Below, piece by piece: positions 18,035 to 27,438 of a stretch of 64,000 bases of DNA. How positions within the stretch are numbered: the stretch's first letter is position 1; the number at the start of each line of letters is the position of its first letter. The stretch comes from CAVOAK01 sp963664465 (GTDB lineage Bacteria; Pseudomonadota; Alphaproteobacteria; UBA8366; CAVOAK01): assembly GCA_963664465.2 (NCBI GenBank), contig CAXXSU010000004.1:434001-498000 (forward strand), in the 5' to 3' direction. The notes under the pieces were generated by a model. It ran no database searches, was not told where the DNA came from, and worked only from the letters and a program-made list of their open reading frames with translations. Both the position numbers and the translations under genes were made by a program.

Positions 18035-19360
18035 ATGTCGGTTGATCCACGCAGTCTCCGCGAATCCGCGACGTTTACGCCGACGGTTATCGCCGAAATC
18101 CAGCGCGCCGCGCGTGAGGGTCTCTACGAAATACGGGGCTTTGGCGGGAAGCGCGATCTACCGTCATTCGACGATTTGGTTTTCCTCGGCGCCTCGGTCT
18201 CGCGTTACCCGCTCGAGGGTTACCGTGAGCGCTGCGATACAAATGTCACGCTCGGCACGCGCTTTGCCAAGAAACCCATCGAACTCAAAATACCGATCAC
18301 CGTCGCCGGTATGAGTTTTGGCGCATTGGGCGCCAATGCGAAGACCGCGCTCGGCCGCGCGGCAACCGAAATGGGAACCAGCACGACCACCGGTGACGGC
18401 GGCATGACCGTTGAGGAACGCGATGCGTCCAAACTCCTCGTTTACCAGGTATTGCCGTCGCGCTATGGCCTAAACCCGGACGATCTGCGACGCGCTGATG
18501 CTATCGAAGTCGTTGTCGGTCAGGGCGCGAAGCCGGGTGGTGGCGGCATGCTGCTGGGCCTGAAGATCACCGAGCGCGTCGCCGCCATGCGGACGCTGCC
18601 GGAGGGGATCGACCAGCGCAGCGCCTGCCGGCACCCAGATTGGACCGGGCCCGACGACCTGGAAATCAAGATTCAGGAACTGCGCGAGGTGACCAACTGG
18701 GAGAAGCCCATCTATGTGAAGATCGGCGCCACGCGAACGCAATTCGACGTACCGCTTGCGGTCAAAGCTGGCGCGGATGTGATCGTGTTGGACGGCATGC
18801 AAGGTGGAACTGCCGCGACGCAGGACGTCTTTATCGAGCATGTGGGTATTCCGACACTGCCGGCTGTGCGCCTGGCAGTACAGGCGCTGCAAGAACTCGA
18901 TATGCATCGCAAGGTTCAGCTCATCGTTTCCGGTGGCATCCGTACTGGGGCCGACGTTGCCAAGGCGCTCGCTTTGGGGGCCGATGCGGTCTCGATCGGT
19001 ACCGCAGCGATGATCGCTCTTAATTGCAATGCGCCGATTTACGAGGAGAGCTACGCCGAGTTGGGAACGTCGCCCGGCCATTGCCATCATTGCCACACCG
19101 GGCGCTGTCCGGTCGGCGTCACGACCCAGGATCCGGAACTGGAGAAACGGCTCGATCCCGAGCTCGGCGCCCGACGTATGCGTAACTATCTCTCAACGAT
19201 GGTTTTGGAAACCCAGACGTTGGCGCGGGCGTGTGGCAAATCGCACGTGCTTAATCTCGAGCCAGAGGACATGGTCGCCCTTACCGTCGAGGCGGCGGCC
19301 ATGGCGCAGGTTCCGCTCGCAGGCACCAACTGGATACCGGGCATGGGTGGTCGAGGATAA
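18035..19360 (+). CDS. glxD: FMN-dependent glutamate-synthase-like subunit, GlxD/MgsC-like
   Basis: A 441-residue homologue of the central/FMN domains of glutamate synthase. FMN-barrel motifs include GDGGMTVEER, GQGAKPGGGGML, VSGGIRTGADVAKALALGA and a Cys-rich stretch, HCHHCHTGRCPVG, that fits the 3Fe-4S cluster site. With GlxB and GlxC it would transfer glutamine-derived ammonia to 2-oxoglutarate or, in the Mgs version, make N-methylglutamate from glutamate and methylamine. It follows glxC by 27 bp. Intact. Confidence 0.88.
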   Translation: MSVDPRSLRESATFTPTVIAEIQRAAREGLYEIRGFGGKRDLPSFDDLVFLGASVSRYPLEGYRERCDTNVTLGTRFAKKPIELKIPITVAGMSFGALGANAKTALGRAATEMGTSTTTGDGGMTVEERDASKLLVYQVLPSRYGLNPDDLRRADAIEVVVGQGAKPGGGGMLLGLKITERVAAMRTLPEGIDQRSACRHPDWTGPDDLEIKIQELREVTNWEKPIYVKIGATRTQFDVPLAVKAGADVIVLDGMQGGTAATQDVFIEHVGIPTLPAVRLAVQALQELDMHRKVQLIVSGGIRTGADVAKALALGADAVSIGTAAMIALNCNAPIYEESYAELGTSPGHCHHCHTGRCPVGVTTQDPELEKRLDPELGARRMRNYLSTMVLETQTLARACGKSHVLNLEPEDMVALTVEAAAMAQVPLAGTNWIPGMGGRG

Positions 19361-19420
19361 CGGGAACGTTGGGTATAGCTGATCGAAACAAATCCAACGA
19401 AGTGAGGGAGAAAATTAATT

Positions 19421-20728
19421 ATGGCTAAGGACTTAGCGCGCGTCGCCAAGGATAGGAAGATCCAGTACTTCCTGATCAGCTTCGTCGATATGCTGGGAGT
19501 CTTGCGTGCCAAGTTGGTTCCGGCGCGCGCCATCGGTGACATGCAGAAGAACGGCGCTGGTTTCGCCGGTTTCGCGGCCTGGCTCGATATGACGCCGGCC
19601 GATCCGGACATGTTTGCCATCCCGGATGCCGACAGCCTGATCCAGCTTCCCTGGAAGCCAGAAGTCGCTTGGCTGGCTGCCGACCTTTGGATGGATGGTA
19701 AGCCGGTGGAGGCATCGCCACGTGTGGCGCTGAAACGGCAAATCGAAAAGGCGGTAAAGCGGGGCCACTACATGAAGAGCGGGGTCGAGTGTGAATATTT
19801 TCTCATCACCCCCGAGGGAAGCGAGATCTCCGATTCGCGCGACACCCAGGAGAAACCTTGCTACGACCAATCCGCGCTAATGCGCCGCTACGACATCATC
19901 AGCCAGATCTGCGACTGCATGATCGAATTAGGCTGGGGTCCCTATCAGAACGATCACGAGGACGCCAACGGCCAGTTTGAGATGAACTGGGATTACGACG
20001 ATTGCTTGTTGACGGCGGACCGTCACGTCTTTTTCAAGTTCATGGTCAAATCGATCGCCGAGTTGCATGGGCTGCGCGCAACCTTCATGCCCAAACCGTT
20101 TCTCAACCTAACTGGCAACGGTTGCCATGCGCATGTTTCGGTGTGGGATAAAGCGGACAAGAAGAACTTGTTTCACGACAAAAAGGGCGAACTTGGACTC
20201 TCCAAACTGGCGTACAACTTCCTCGGCGGTGTCATCAATTCCGCCGATGCGCTTGCCGCAATATTCAACCCGACCGTCAACAGCTACAAGCGCATCGACG
20301 CCACGGTCACCTTGTCCGGCGCAACCTGGTCGCCGAATGCCATTAGCTATTCGGGTAATAACCGGACGCATATGGTGCGTATCCCGGACGAGGGCCGATT
20401 TGAGCTGAGGCTGATGGATGGCGCTGCAAACCCCTACCTGCTGCAAGCTGGTGTGCTGATGGCGGGTCTCGACGGTGTCGCGAACAAACGTGACCCCGGC
20501 AAACGGCTCGACATCAATATGTACACCGAGGGTCACAGGTTGCGGCGCATTCGCCGCCTACCACTCAACCTGCTGGATGCCGTCCGCCTATTCGATAGCA
20601 GCAAGATCGTCAGAAATGGATTTGGTGCCGAATTTGTCGATGCCTATGTCAAACTCAAGCTCAATGAATGGAGGAGTTATTCCGGCTCCATCAGCGATTG
20701 GGAACGGGAGCACACGCTCGACACCTGA
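19421..20728 (+). CDS. glnT: Type III glutamine synthetase / gamma-glutamylamide synthetase (GlnT/GmaS-like)
   Basis: A 435-residue GS-family ligase of the GlnT length class. Motifs are GVECEYFLI, QNDHEDANGQFEMNWDY, GNGCHAHVSV, NPTVNSYKRI and GNNRTHMVRIP. It condenses glutamate with ammonia or an amine at the cost of ATP. GmaS, the gamma-glutamylmethylamide synthetase of methylamine users, belongs to the same subfamily, and the glxBCD/mgsABC-like genes just upstream make that role plausible. No N-methylglutamate dehydrogenase genes follow, which argues against a complete methylamine pathway here. AGGGAG precedes the ATG, and glxD ends 60 bp upstream. Confidence 0.88.
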   Translation: MAKDLARVAKDRKIQYFLISFVDMLGVLRAKLVPARAIGDMQKNGAGFAGFAAWLDMTPADPDMFAIPDADSLIQLPWKPEVAWLAADLWMDGKPVEASPRVALKRQIEKAVKRGHYMKSGVECEYFLITPEGSEISDSRDTQEKPCYDQSALMRRYDIISQICDCMIELGWGPYQNDHEDANGQFEMNWDYDDCLLTADRHVFFKFMVKSIAELHGLRATFMPKPFLNLTGNGCHAHVSVWDKADKKNLFHDKKGELGLSKLAYNFLGGVINSADALAAIFNPTVNSYKRIDATVTLSGATWSPNAISYSGNNRTHMVRIPDEGRFELRLMDGAANPYLLQAGVLMAGLDGVANKRDPGKRLDINMYTEGHRLRRIRRLPLNLLDAVRLFDSSKIVRNGFGAEFVDAYVKLKLNEWRSYSGSISDWEREHTLDT

Positions 20729-20751
20729 GATCTGCAAAAAATATCGTGCCG

Positions 20752-20777
20752 CGACGCCGCCCATCCGGGCGGCGTCG
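20752..20777 (-). terminator. Hairpin terminator between glnT and the binding-protein pseudogene
   Basis: A perfect 11-bp inverted repeat (CGACGCCGCCC, ATCC loop, GGGCGGCGTCG). On the minus strand a run of six Ts follows about 10 nt past the stem (20741-20736), so it best serves the minus-strand gene. On the plus strand there is no T-run after it, so termination of glnT would be weaker. Confidence 0.7.
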
Positions 20778-21076
20778 CCAACTCAGCCGTCAGCTTCCAG
20801 GCTTTTGTCGATCCAAGCCTCGTCTAGGAAGAATGAAACGCCAAGCGGCGCCAGGTCCAAGCCGGCAACTTTTTTTCGCCGTGCCGCCAGCAAGTCCACG
20901 AAGAATGGAATGATCGAAGGAACATCACGCCGCATGCGGATTTGTGCCCTGTTGTAGTAATCGCCGCGTTTTTCCGCATCAATTGTCGCCCGAGCGGCTT
21001 CCACCAGGTCGTCGAAAGGCTTGTTGTTCCAGCGAGTCTGGTTCCACAGCGCGGTCGACGTGTAGAGCAAGCTCAG

Positions 21077-22546
21077 CAGCCCGTTGACGAAGTCTTCCCT
21101 GGACGAAGTCGGCATGGTCTGATTCTCTGGTGTCCTGGCCTGAAGGGGGGTTCGCTGATGGCGATGGGACAGCAGAAGGATCGTCAGGGGGACTTGATGG
21201 TGAGCTGGTCGGAGATGCCGCGCTCGCCTGGTCATGTATTTTACGACCGCCTGCAGTTGGTACTGATCGAGGGCGGCTTCGACGGCTTCGCCGAGGCGGT
21301 CTGCCAGCCCTATTACGCGGCCAGGATGGGGGCGCCTTCGGTGCCACCCGGGCGCTACTTCCGTATGCACCTGGTGGGCTACTTCGAGGGTATCGACTCT
21401 GAGCGTGGGCTGGAGTGGCGCTGCTCGGATTCCCTGTCGCTACGGGAGTTCCTGCTGTTGGAGATGCGGGAACGGGTGCCGGACCATTCCTGGCTGTCAC
21501 GGACCCGCGCGCGCCTGCCCCATGAAGTCCACACGGCGGTGTTTGACTGGGTCCTGGCGCTGATCGCCGAGGCGGGTCTGGTGAAGGGCGAGCGCATCGG
21601 GGTGGATGCCTCGACCATGGAGGCCAACGCGGCGCTGCGCAACATCGTGCGGAGGGACACGGGCGAGGGTTACCGGGGGATGCTGGAGCGCTTGGCCCAG
21701 GAGAGCGGTATCGAGACACCCACGGCTGAGGACCTGGCGCGTCTGGACCGCAAGCGCAAGGGCAAGAAGCTCTCGAACCAGGACTGGGTTTCCAGGAGCG
21801 ACCCCGAGGCCAAGATCGCCAAGATGAAGGACGGCACCACGCACCTGGCCTACAAGCCCGAGCACGCGGTGGATCTGGACACCGGCGCGGTGGTGGCGGC
21901 GGAGCTGCACCCGGCCGACGAGGGCGATACGACAACGCTTCCCAAGACCCTGGCGGCGGCCGAGGCAAACCTCGAGGCGGTGGATGTGGCGCCGACGGCC
22001 GAAGATCCGGCCGAATGTGTGACCGATAAGGGCTACCACTCACGGTTGGTCTTGAAGGCGCTCGACGACGGCCCCTGGAAGAGCCGGATCTCCGAGCCCA
22101 AGCAGAAGGGTTTTGCGCGCTGGCACGGAGATGATGCGGCTCGCCGGGCGGTCACCAACAACCGGACCCGGCTGTTATCGGGGGTGGCCAGGGAAGCCTT
22201 CAAGCTGCGCGCCGAGATCGTCGAGCGCTCCTTTGCCCACAACCTCGATCGCGGCGGTATGCGCCGGACCTGGCTTCGGGGCCGCGAGAACGTGCACAAG
22301 CGATACCTGCTTCACGTCGCCGGCCACAACCTATCGTTGCTGATGCGCCAACTCATCGGCGCCGGCACCCCGAAGGAGGCCGTGGCGGGCGGAATTGGCG
22401 CCTTGTTCGTGCTTGTTACGCCCGCTGGAGCCGTCCTGGTCGTTCAGATCGTCCTCATCGTCTCGGAGGATGGCGAAACCGCCTTCGCCGCGATATGCTT
22501 CGCCGTGGCGTGAAACCCGGTCAATGACGCCTTTTTCAACGGGCTG
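21077..22546 (+). mobile_element. IS1182-like insertion sequence, complete
   Basis: A 1470-bp element. The ends are CAGCCCGTTGA (21077-21087) and its complement TCAACGGGCTG (22536-22546), an 11-bp perfect inverted repeat. The 4-bp target TCAG is duplicated at 21073-21076 and 22547-22550. Removing it restores the host frame (...EDQVL-SLLYTST...). The family is judged from the transposase. Confidence 0.88.
21158..22513 (+). CDS. IS1182-like transposase
   Basis: A 451-residue DDE transposase with the N-terminal DUF772-like region (LQLVLIEGGFDGFAEAV, GYFEGIDSERGLEWRCSDS), the first catalytic Asp in RIGVDASTMEANAA, a DTGAVVAAELHPADEGDT block and TDKGYHSR. The C-terminal segment has the ERSFAHN / RGRENVHKRYLLH pattern that follows the catalytic Glu. 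The start MAMGQQKD at 21158 fits the family. The frame remains open further upstream across the element's left end, but that part is not coding. It appears intact. Confidence 0.85.
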   Translation: MAMGQQKDRQGDLMVSWSEMPRSPGHVFYDRLQLVLIEGGFDGFAEAVCQPYYAARMGAPSVPPGRYFRMHLVGYFEGIDSERGLEWRCSDSLSLREFLLLEMRERVPDHSWLSRTRARLPHEVHTAVFDWVLALIAEAGLVKGERIGVDASTMEANAALRNIVRRDTGEGYRGMLERLAQESGIETPTAEDLARLDRKRKGKKLSNQDWVSRSDPEAKIAKMKDGTTHLAYKPEHAVDLDTGAVVAAELHPADEGDTTTLPKTLAAAEANLEAVDVAPTAEDPAECVTDKGYHSRLVLKALDDGPWKSRISEPKQKGFARWHGDDAARRAVTNNRTRLLSGVAREAFKLRAEIVERSFAHNLDRGGMRRTWLRGRENVHKRYLLHVAGHNLSLLMRQLIGAGTPKEAVAGGIGALFVLVTPAGAVLVVQIVLIVSEDGETAFAAICFAVA

Positions 22547-22888
22547 TCAGGACCTGGTCTTCGCTCGGTTGCATATTGTAAAAACCGACATAGAAAGTGC
22601 CCTTGGTCCAGATTTGACGCAAATAGGTCTCTGAATTGACGCTTTGGATGCGGATATTGAAGCCCGATGCGCGCGCCATTTCACTAACGGCATTTGCAAG
22701 ACGGAGACGAATCGCCGGGCGGTCGGATGCGATCAGCGTCAGGTCTACGCCGGATCGATAACCCGCTTCGGCCAGTAATTTTTTGGCCTGGCTTATATTT
22801 TGTCTAATCGGCGCCTGAGGACTGTAGTAACGGTAGGCGGGCATAATCGGCGTATCGCCACCCGGCAGCCCATAGCCATTCAGGACCT

Positions 22889-23169
22889 CGCGATGGGACA
22901 GCAGAAGGACCAGCGCTTCTCGGTCGAGCGACCGCCTGCAACTGCAACGCCTTGCGCACTACGCACCGCGTCGACTCGAATGGCGGGAACGGGTGCCGGG
23001 GACACTGGGTCCTGGCGCTGATCGCCGAGGCGGGTCTGGTTGGAGGCCAACGCGGCGCTGCGTTGCGCCATTACTGGGTTTCCAGGAGCGACCCCGAGGC
23101 CAAGATCGCCAAGATGAAGGACGGCACCACGCACCTGGCCTACAAGCCCGAGCACGCGGTGGATCTGGA
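22889..23169 (+). mobile_element. Eroded internal fragment of the IS1182-like element
   Basis: About 280 bp made of blocks identical to separate parts of the transposase gene at 21161-21878: 21161-21180, about 21246-21257, 21465-21482, 21547-21583, 21617-21638 and 21783-21878. Short unrelated fillers lie between some of them. Both IS ends are missing. Shared bases at the borders with host sequence (GCGA on the left, GATCTGGA on the right) suggest joining at microhomology rather than transposition. Confidence 0.8.
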
Positions 23170-24135
23170 GATCAAGGAAGCGGCCCGATCTGATCCGGAT
23201 ACCTTCGATGTTCGGCGCGCTCGACACGCGGTTGAAATCGGCCGGCGGGACCTCGAGCATAAGGTCGATTTTGCCAGTTAGGAGTGCCTCGATTTCTTGT
23301 TGCGCACTGGCGAATATATGCTGCTCTATGCGCGCGATGTAGGGACGTCCTTCGACGAAATAGTCGGGGTTCCGCTCCGCGATGACGAGCCGGGCCGGGT
23401 CGTATGCAAGCAATCGAAAAGGACCGGTCCCAAACACTTTTTTGTCGAGTCGGCGACTGTCGGACTCCAGGATGTGCGCAGGGAGAATCTTTGCCGCAGG
23501 GTAGGCGAGAGCGACTGCTTGATCGCCGTAGGGCATGCTGAGATTAAACCTAATCGTATGCCGGTCCAAAACAGCAACGGTGTCGATCGGTCCAACGTTG
23601 CGCCGTGCCGGTGAGAGCGTTTCCTTGCGCAGCAGCTGGCGAAACGTCGCGGCCACGTCATCTGCCGTAAGTTCGGGACCATGTTGGAAGCGCACACCCT
23701 TGCGTAGCCGGAATGTCCATTCTGTTAGCGCGTGATTGCTACTCCATGCTTCGGCGAGATCGGGGATCGGCGTCAGATCATCCGCAAGCCGAACAAGATT
23801 GCTATAGAACATCTCGCCCAGCATGTACTCCGACTGGTTGCCGTGACGGAGCGGGTTTAGATTGTTGGGTACGCGGGAGACAGATACCCGCAGAGTGCCA
23901 CCGGATCGCGGCGCCCCCATGGCCGGTTGCGGAGCTGTGGCGCCCAGCGATAGCGCTCCCGCAGCCAAGCGAGCGGCCGGTGCTCTGTAGTGGGCCGCCC
24001 AGCCGACGCTCAGTGCTGCGGCCTGCCTTAGAAATGCACGTCTTTGCATAGGTCCACATCGTTTGTTGGGTCGCAGTGCGTCCTAGCTGCGCATGCTATT
24101 CCGATGATCGGCTGCCGTCCACGCGGTGCTGTTTT

Positions 24136-25347
24136 TCAGGCCGCCTGTGTACGCGTGCGGTCGAACCAAATAAGCAGGCGTGAGGCAAAGGCGCCGACCG
24201 CCGTTACCAACATGATCGATGCCATCGTTAGCTGCGATTCATGCTGAAGGAAGCCGACGGCAATCGTGGCCAATGCCGAGATAATCATCTGCATGAAACC
24301 AAGCAGCGCCGATGCGGTGCCCGCAATTGTTGGATCGACGCTAACCGCACCGGCCAGATTGTTCGGCAACGCAAAGCCGTTCGCAAGACCGAGAAAGTAT
24401 ACCGGGCCCACTATCGCTGCGACGCTGATATGACCTGTTATCGCAATTCCGAACATCGTCACCATTGCCGACAGCGCAATCAGATTTCCAACGATGATAA
24501 GCTGGTCGATGCTGTACTTGTACGTCAGTCGGCTGACGATGAAGTTTCCGGTAATGAAGCCAGCCGGCATGAACAGAGTGAGAAAACCCAGCAGGTCCGG
24601 CGTCAGCCCCATGATCTGGATGACGACGATCGGCGCGCCTGAGAAGAAGGCAAAAAAACCCGCGGTAAGGAAAGCCGCGTTAAAGGAGTAGCCGAGATAG
24701 GTGGGCGAGCGTAGAAGCCGCACATACGCGCCGAGCATGCTGAACGGGCGTGTGCCGCTCGCAATTCTCTGATGGTGGGTTTCGCGCAAGCGCGCCCAAG
24801 AAGCGACAAAGGCGACCGCGCAGGCGACTGCCATAAAGGCGAAGTTGGCGCGCCACCCGAAAAATATTTGCAATTGTCCACCGAGCACCGGCGCCAAGGC
24901 CGGAGCCAGGCCCATCGCCATGCCCAGATAGGCCATGACTCTGGCGCTCTCCCTGCGGTCGTAGACGTCGCGCACGATGGCGCGCGTCAATACGACACCG
25001 GCGCAGGCGCCGAACGCCTGAAAGATTCTAGCAACAATCAGAAACTCGATCGTCGGCGCAAGCGTGCAGGCAACGCTCGATGCGAAGAACACGACCAGGG
25101 CGCTTAACAGCGCTGGACGGCGACCGAACCTGTCGGAGAGCGAACCATAGATCAACTGCGAGATTGCGAAACCGATCAGGTAAAGCGTCAGGGTGAGTTG
25201 AACTTGTCCCATCGTGGTTTCGAACGATTCGGCAATCTCCGGCATCGAGGGGATATAGATGCTGATCGCAAGCAGGCTCGTGCCGATGATGAGGACGAGC
25301 AGTAGAATTGAGGGCCGGTATGGGGCGGCGGAGTCAGATGCAGTCAT
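24136..25347 (-). CDS. Bcr/CflA-type MFS multidrug exporter
   Basis: A 403-residue, 12-helix major facilitator of the drug:H+ antiporter-1 class. Motif A is clear in the loop after helix 2 (GSLSDRFGRRPALL). The ALTRAIVRD-like stretch (VVLTRAIVRDVYDRRES) after helix 4 and APALAPVLGGQL in helix 5 are typical of Bcr/CflA. It exports small toxic compounds using the proton gradient; the substrate is unknown. It sits alone, upstream of the broken binding protein on the same strand. Confidence 0.92.
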   Translation of the reverse strand: MTASDSAAPYRPSILLLVLIIGTSLLAISIYIPSMPEIAESFETTMGQVQLTLTLYLIGFAISQLIYGSLSDRFGRRPALLSALVVFFASSVACTLAPTIEFLIVARIFQAFGACAGVVLTRAIVRDVYDRRESARVMAYLGMAMGLAPALAPVLGGQLQIFFGWRANFAFMAVACAVAFVASWARLRETHHQRIASGTRPFSMLGAYVRLLRSPTYLGYSFNAAFLTAGFFAFFSGAPIVVIQIMGLTPDLLGFLTLFMPAGFITGNFIVSRLTYKYSIDQLIIVGNLIALSAMVTMFGIAITGHISVAAIVGPVYFLGLANGFALPNNLAGAVSVDPTIAGTASALLGFMQMIISALATIAVGFLQHESQLTMASIMLVTAVGAFASRLLIWFDRTRTQAA

Positions 25348-25464
25348 TTTCGGAGCCGTAGGGGTGAACCTTCCCTCTCATAGACACGAAACGCCCGACA
25401 GAACAGGACTATCGACAATCGCCTGCTGCTCCGGCCGCGTCGAGCCGGCTTTGTCTCACGAGCG

Positions 25465-26820
25465 CTAGGGTAATTTGCGCGGAATGCAACCGCTTGCCGC
25501 GCCGGCACGCACAATTCGGCTACAAAATTCGCGAACCTCCGCCACGGTTGTAAAAGAGCCAGTCATAAGGCGGTAAAACACGCCCTTTTGGCCGCCAAGA
25601 TCGATGCGTTCTATCGACGGCTCAAATCCGTCGAATTGCGACGGGTAGGCTGTGACCATGGCACGCCATCCGTCGAGTGAGCGCGCCTCGCTGCGGTAGG
25701 CCGCAAGCTGGGCGCGGTATATCGCGGCTGTCGTAGCGTCCGCCGCAGGGACCGCCAGAGCAGTCGACGCGATGGGCACCGCCTGGACTTCAGTCACGGG
25801 CGCCGCAGCGGGGACCACCGGAACCTTCGGCACGACCACCACGGCAGGGACTTCCGGAAGCACGACTGGCGTTGCGGGGGGTGCAACCGCTGGAGCAACC
25901 GCTTGGCTTTGTGAAGGAGGCTCCGCCGCAGGTTCGGCGGGACGGAGCGCGGCAATTTCCATCTTCTCCTGCTGGGCGGTCGCGCTGTCCTGTGTGATGT
26001 CGGCGGCTTCGGACGTCGCCGGCGCTTCGGTAGTGATCGGCGCGGGTGCCGGCGGCAATGGGGGCTTTGCGGAAGCTTCCGCCGCGCTCGCCACATCGTC
26101 GGCCACCACATCGCTGACCGCTGCGGCAGGCTTATCCAATGCGTCCGCGGCGGATGGAACGCGCGGTGCGAGCAAAACGATCCTTGCCTTTGCCGGTTCG
26201 TGCTGTTGTGCGGCCGCCATGCCGTACCAGCGGACGGCCTCGTTGATATCCTGCTTGACGCCGAACCCTGCCTCGTGCATCGCCGCGAGATTGAACTGGG
26301 CGTTTGCCAAGTCCTGCTCGGCAGCGCGCCGATACCAGCGAGCCGCTTCCTCGTAGTTCCGCTCGACGCCCCGCCCTTGGTCGTACATCCAACCCAAGTT
26401 GTTCTGGGCGACGGCAAACTCCTGCAACGCAGACAAACGGTACCAACGCACGGCTTCGAAGTCGTCTCGGGCTGTGCCGAGCCCTTCGGCATACATCAGG
26501 CCGACATTGTTCTGCGCTTCGGGCAAACCCTGTTCGGCGGCGAGGCGGTACCATTTGAGGCCTTCTAGGTGATCTTGCTCCACGCCACTGCCCTGAGCGT
26601 ATCGAAGGCCTAGGTTATTCTGGGCGACAGCGTTGCCCTGCTCAGCCAATGCCGTCAGCGCCTCGATGCTCACCGTCGGTGCGCCGATATTCTGAGCGAT
26701 GGCACCTGCGGCGCCCAGAAAGACCGCCATGGCGAGAAGCGGACCCAAGGTCTTCGTCAATAGCCATATTCCCGGTGAGCGCATGCGTCTCGCGACGATT
26801 GGTGTCATTTGATGTCTCAT
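25465..26820 (-). CDS. Sel1-repeat protein with C-terminal SPOR domain
   Basis: A 451-residue exported protein. An N-terminal hydrophobic segment (LLAMAVFLGAAGAIAQ) acts as signal or anchor. Four to five Sel1-like TPR repeats follow (AQNNLGLRYAQGSGVEQD, AQNNVGLMYAEGLGTARDD and so on, about residues 50-195), then a long Pro/Ala/Val-rich linker (about 210-350). The C-terminal SPOR-like domain (about 375-451) would bind denuded peptidoglycan. Its start ATG overlaps the stop of the prepilin peptidase gene (ATGA, 26817-26820), so the two are coupled. A role at the cell envelope or division site is inferred. Confidence 0.85.
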   Translation of the reverse strand: MRHQMTPIVARRMRSPGIWLLTKTLGPLLAMAVFLGAAGAIAQNIGAPTVSIEALTALAEQGNAVAQNNLGLRYAQGSGVEQDHLEGLKWYRLAAEQGLPEAQNNVGLMYAEGLGTARDDFEAVRWYRLSALQEFAVAQNNLGWMYDQGRGVERNYEEAARWYRRAAEQDLANAQFNLAAMHEAGFGVKQDINEAVRWYGMAAAQQHEPAKARIVLLAPRVPSAADALDKPAAAVSDVVADDVASAAEASAKPPLPPAPAPITTEAPATSEAADITQDSATAQQEKMEIAALRPAEPAAEPPSQSQAVAPAVAPPATPVVLPEVPAVVVVPKVPVVPAAAPVTEVQAVPIASTALAVPAADATTAAIYRAQLAAYRSEARSLDGWRAMVTAYPSQFDGFEPSIERIDLGGQKGVFYRLMTGSFTTVAEVREFCSRIVRAGAASGCIPRKLP

Positions 26821-27380
26821 CGAGCTGCGTTCGTCACTGCGCCACCGAGGAAGCCGGTCTGCGTCCAATCGAGCGAAACGAACATCACAACGGCGGCGAC
26901 GGCAACGGCGACACCATAGGGAATGCCGTCTGCCGAGGCGAAATACCGGTTTGCCCAAGCCGGGATCAGCGCCATGCTCGTCATGCGTCTTGCGACAAGC
27001 CAGGAGAGTGCGAGCGCACCGCCTGCAAGCGCAGTCAGCAAGAGAAATGGCAGCAGATTCGACCATCCCATCCACAAGCTCACGGCGGCGATCAATTTCG
27101 CGTCACCACCGCCGATCAATCCACGGAAGAAAAGGATTGCGACCGCAACCAGGGTGCTGGCACCGGCGCCGAGGTGCATGAGTGCGGCATATGACCAGAG
27201 GCTCCCTTCGGCCATCGCGGCCAGCAGGAAGCCGCCAACGACGGCGACTGGGATCCAGTTCGGGATTGTAAAACTGAGCAGATCGCGCAGACCCGCGTAG
27301 GTCATGCAGGCAGGTAGGGACCATAAGGCTGCAAGGTAGATGGCTTGGGACACCGACGCATACGATGGAAATACTTCCAT
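26817..27380 (-). CDS. CpaA-like A24 prepilin peptidase
   Basis: A 187-residue polytopic membrane aspartyl protease of the short type that lacks the N-methylation domain. The two catalytic aspartates fall in the family positions: GLRDLLSFTIPNW and FFRGLIGGGDAKL. It processes type IV pilin-like leader peptides; Tad/Flp pilin is the usual partner. No pilus genes lie in the window, so its substrate must be encoded elsewhere or the pair with the Sel1/SPOR gene has another job. It is the first gene of a two-gene operon. Confidence 0.88.
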   Translation of the reverse strand: MEVFPSYASVSQAIYLAALWSLPACMTYAGLRDLLSFTIPNWIPVAVVGGFLLAAMAEGSLWSYAALMHLGAGASTLVAVAILFFRGLIGGGDAKLIAAVSLWMGWSNLLPFLLLTALAGGALALSWLVARRMTSMALIPAWANRYFASADGIPYGVAVAVAAVVMFVSLDWTQTGFLGGAVTNAAR

Positions 27381-27438
27381 CGCCCCAGCTTACGGACGAA
27401 CCCGCGATAACGCCAGACTAGCGCATCGTGCGGAGGGT

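Larger units (their letters stand above)
20783..24049 (-). pseudogene. Family 5 (peptide/nickel-type) ABC substrate-binding protein, broken by IS
   Basis: Three minus-strand pieces form one gene. Piece 1 (24049 to about 23162) has a Tat-like signal (RRAFLRQ) and a typical family-5 lobe (GGTLRVSVSRVPNNLNPL ... GKIDLMLEVPP). Piece 2 (about 22888 to 22547) begins EVLNGYGLPGG and ends NMQPSEDQVL. Piece 3 (21076 to 20783) begins SLLYTSTALWNQ and ends KSLEADG-stop. Pieces 2 and 3 join exactly if the IS and one copy of its TCAG target repeat are removed. Between pieces 1 and 2 an eroded IS fragment replaces roughly 30 codons (an estimate from the family). No peptide permease genes lie nearby. The gene is non-functional. 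Confidence 0.9.

Noticed and set aside
20979..22043. A 354-codon Pro/Arg-rich minus-strand frame
   Set aside because: A low-complexity shadow of the IS1182-like transposase that also crosses the IS boundary.
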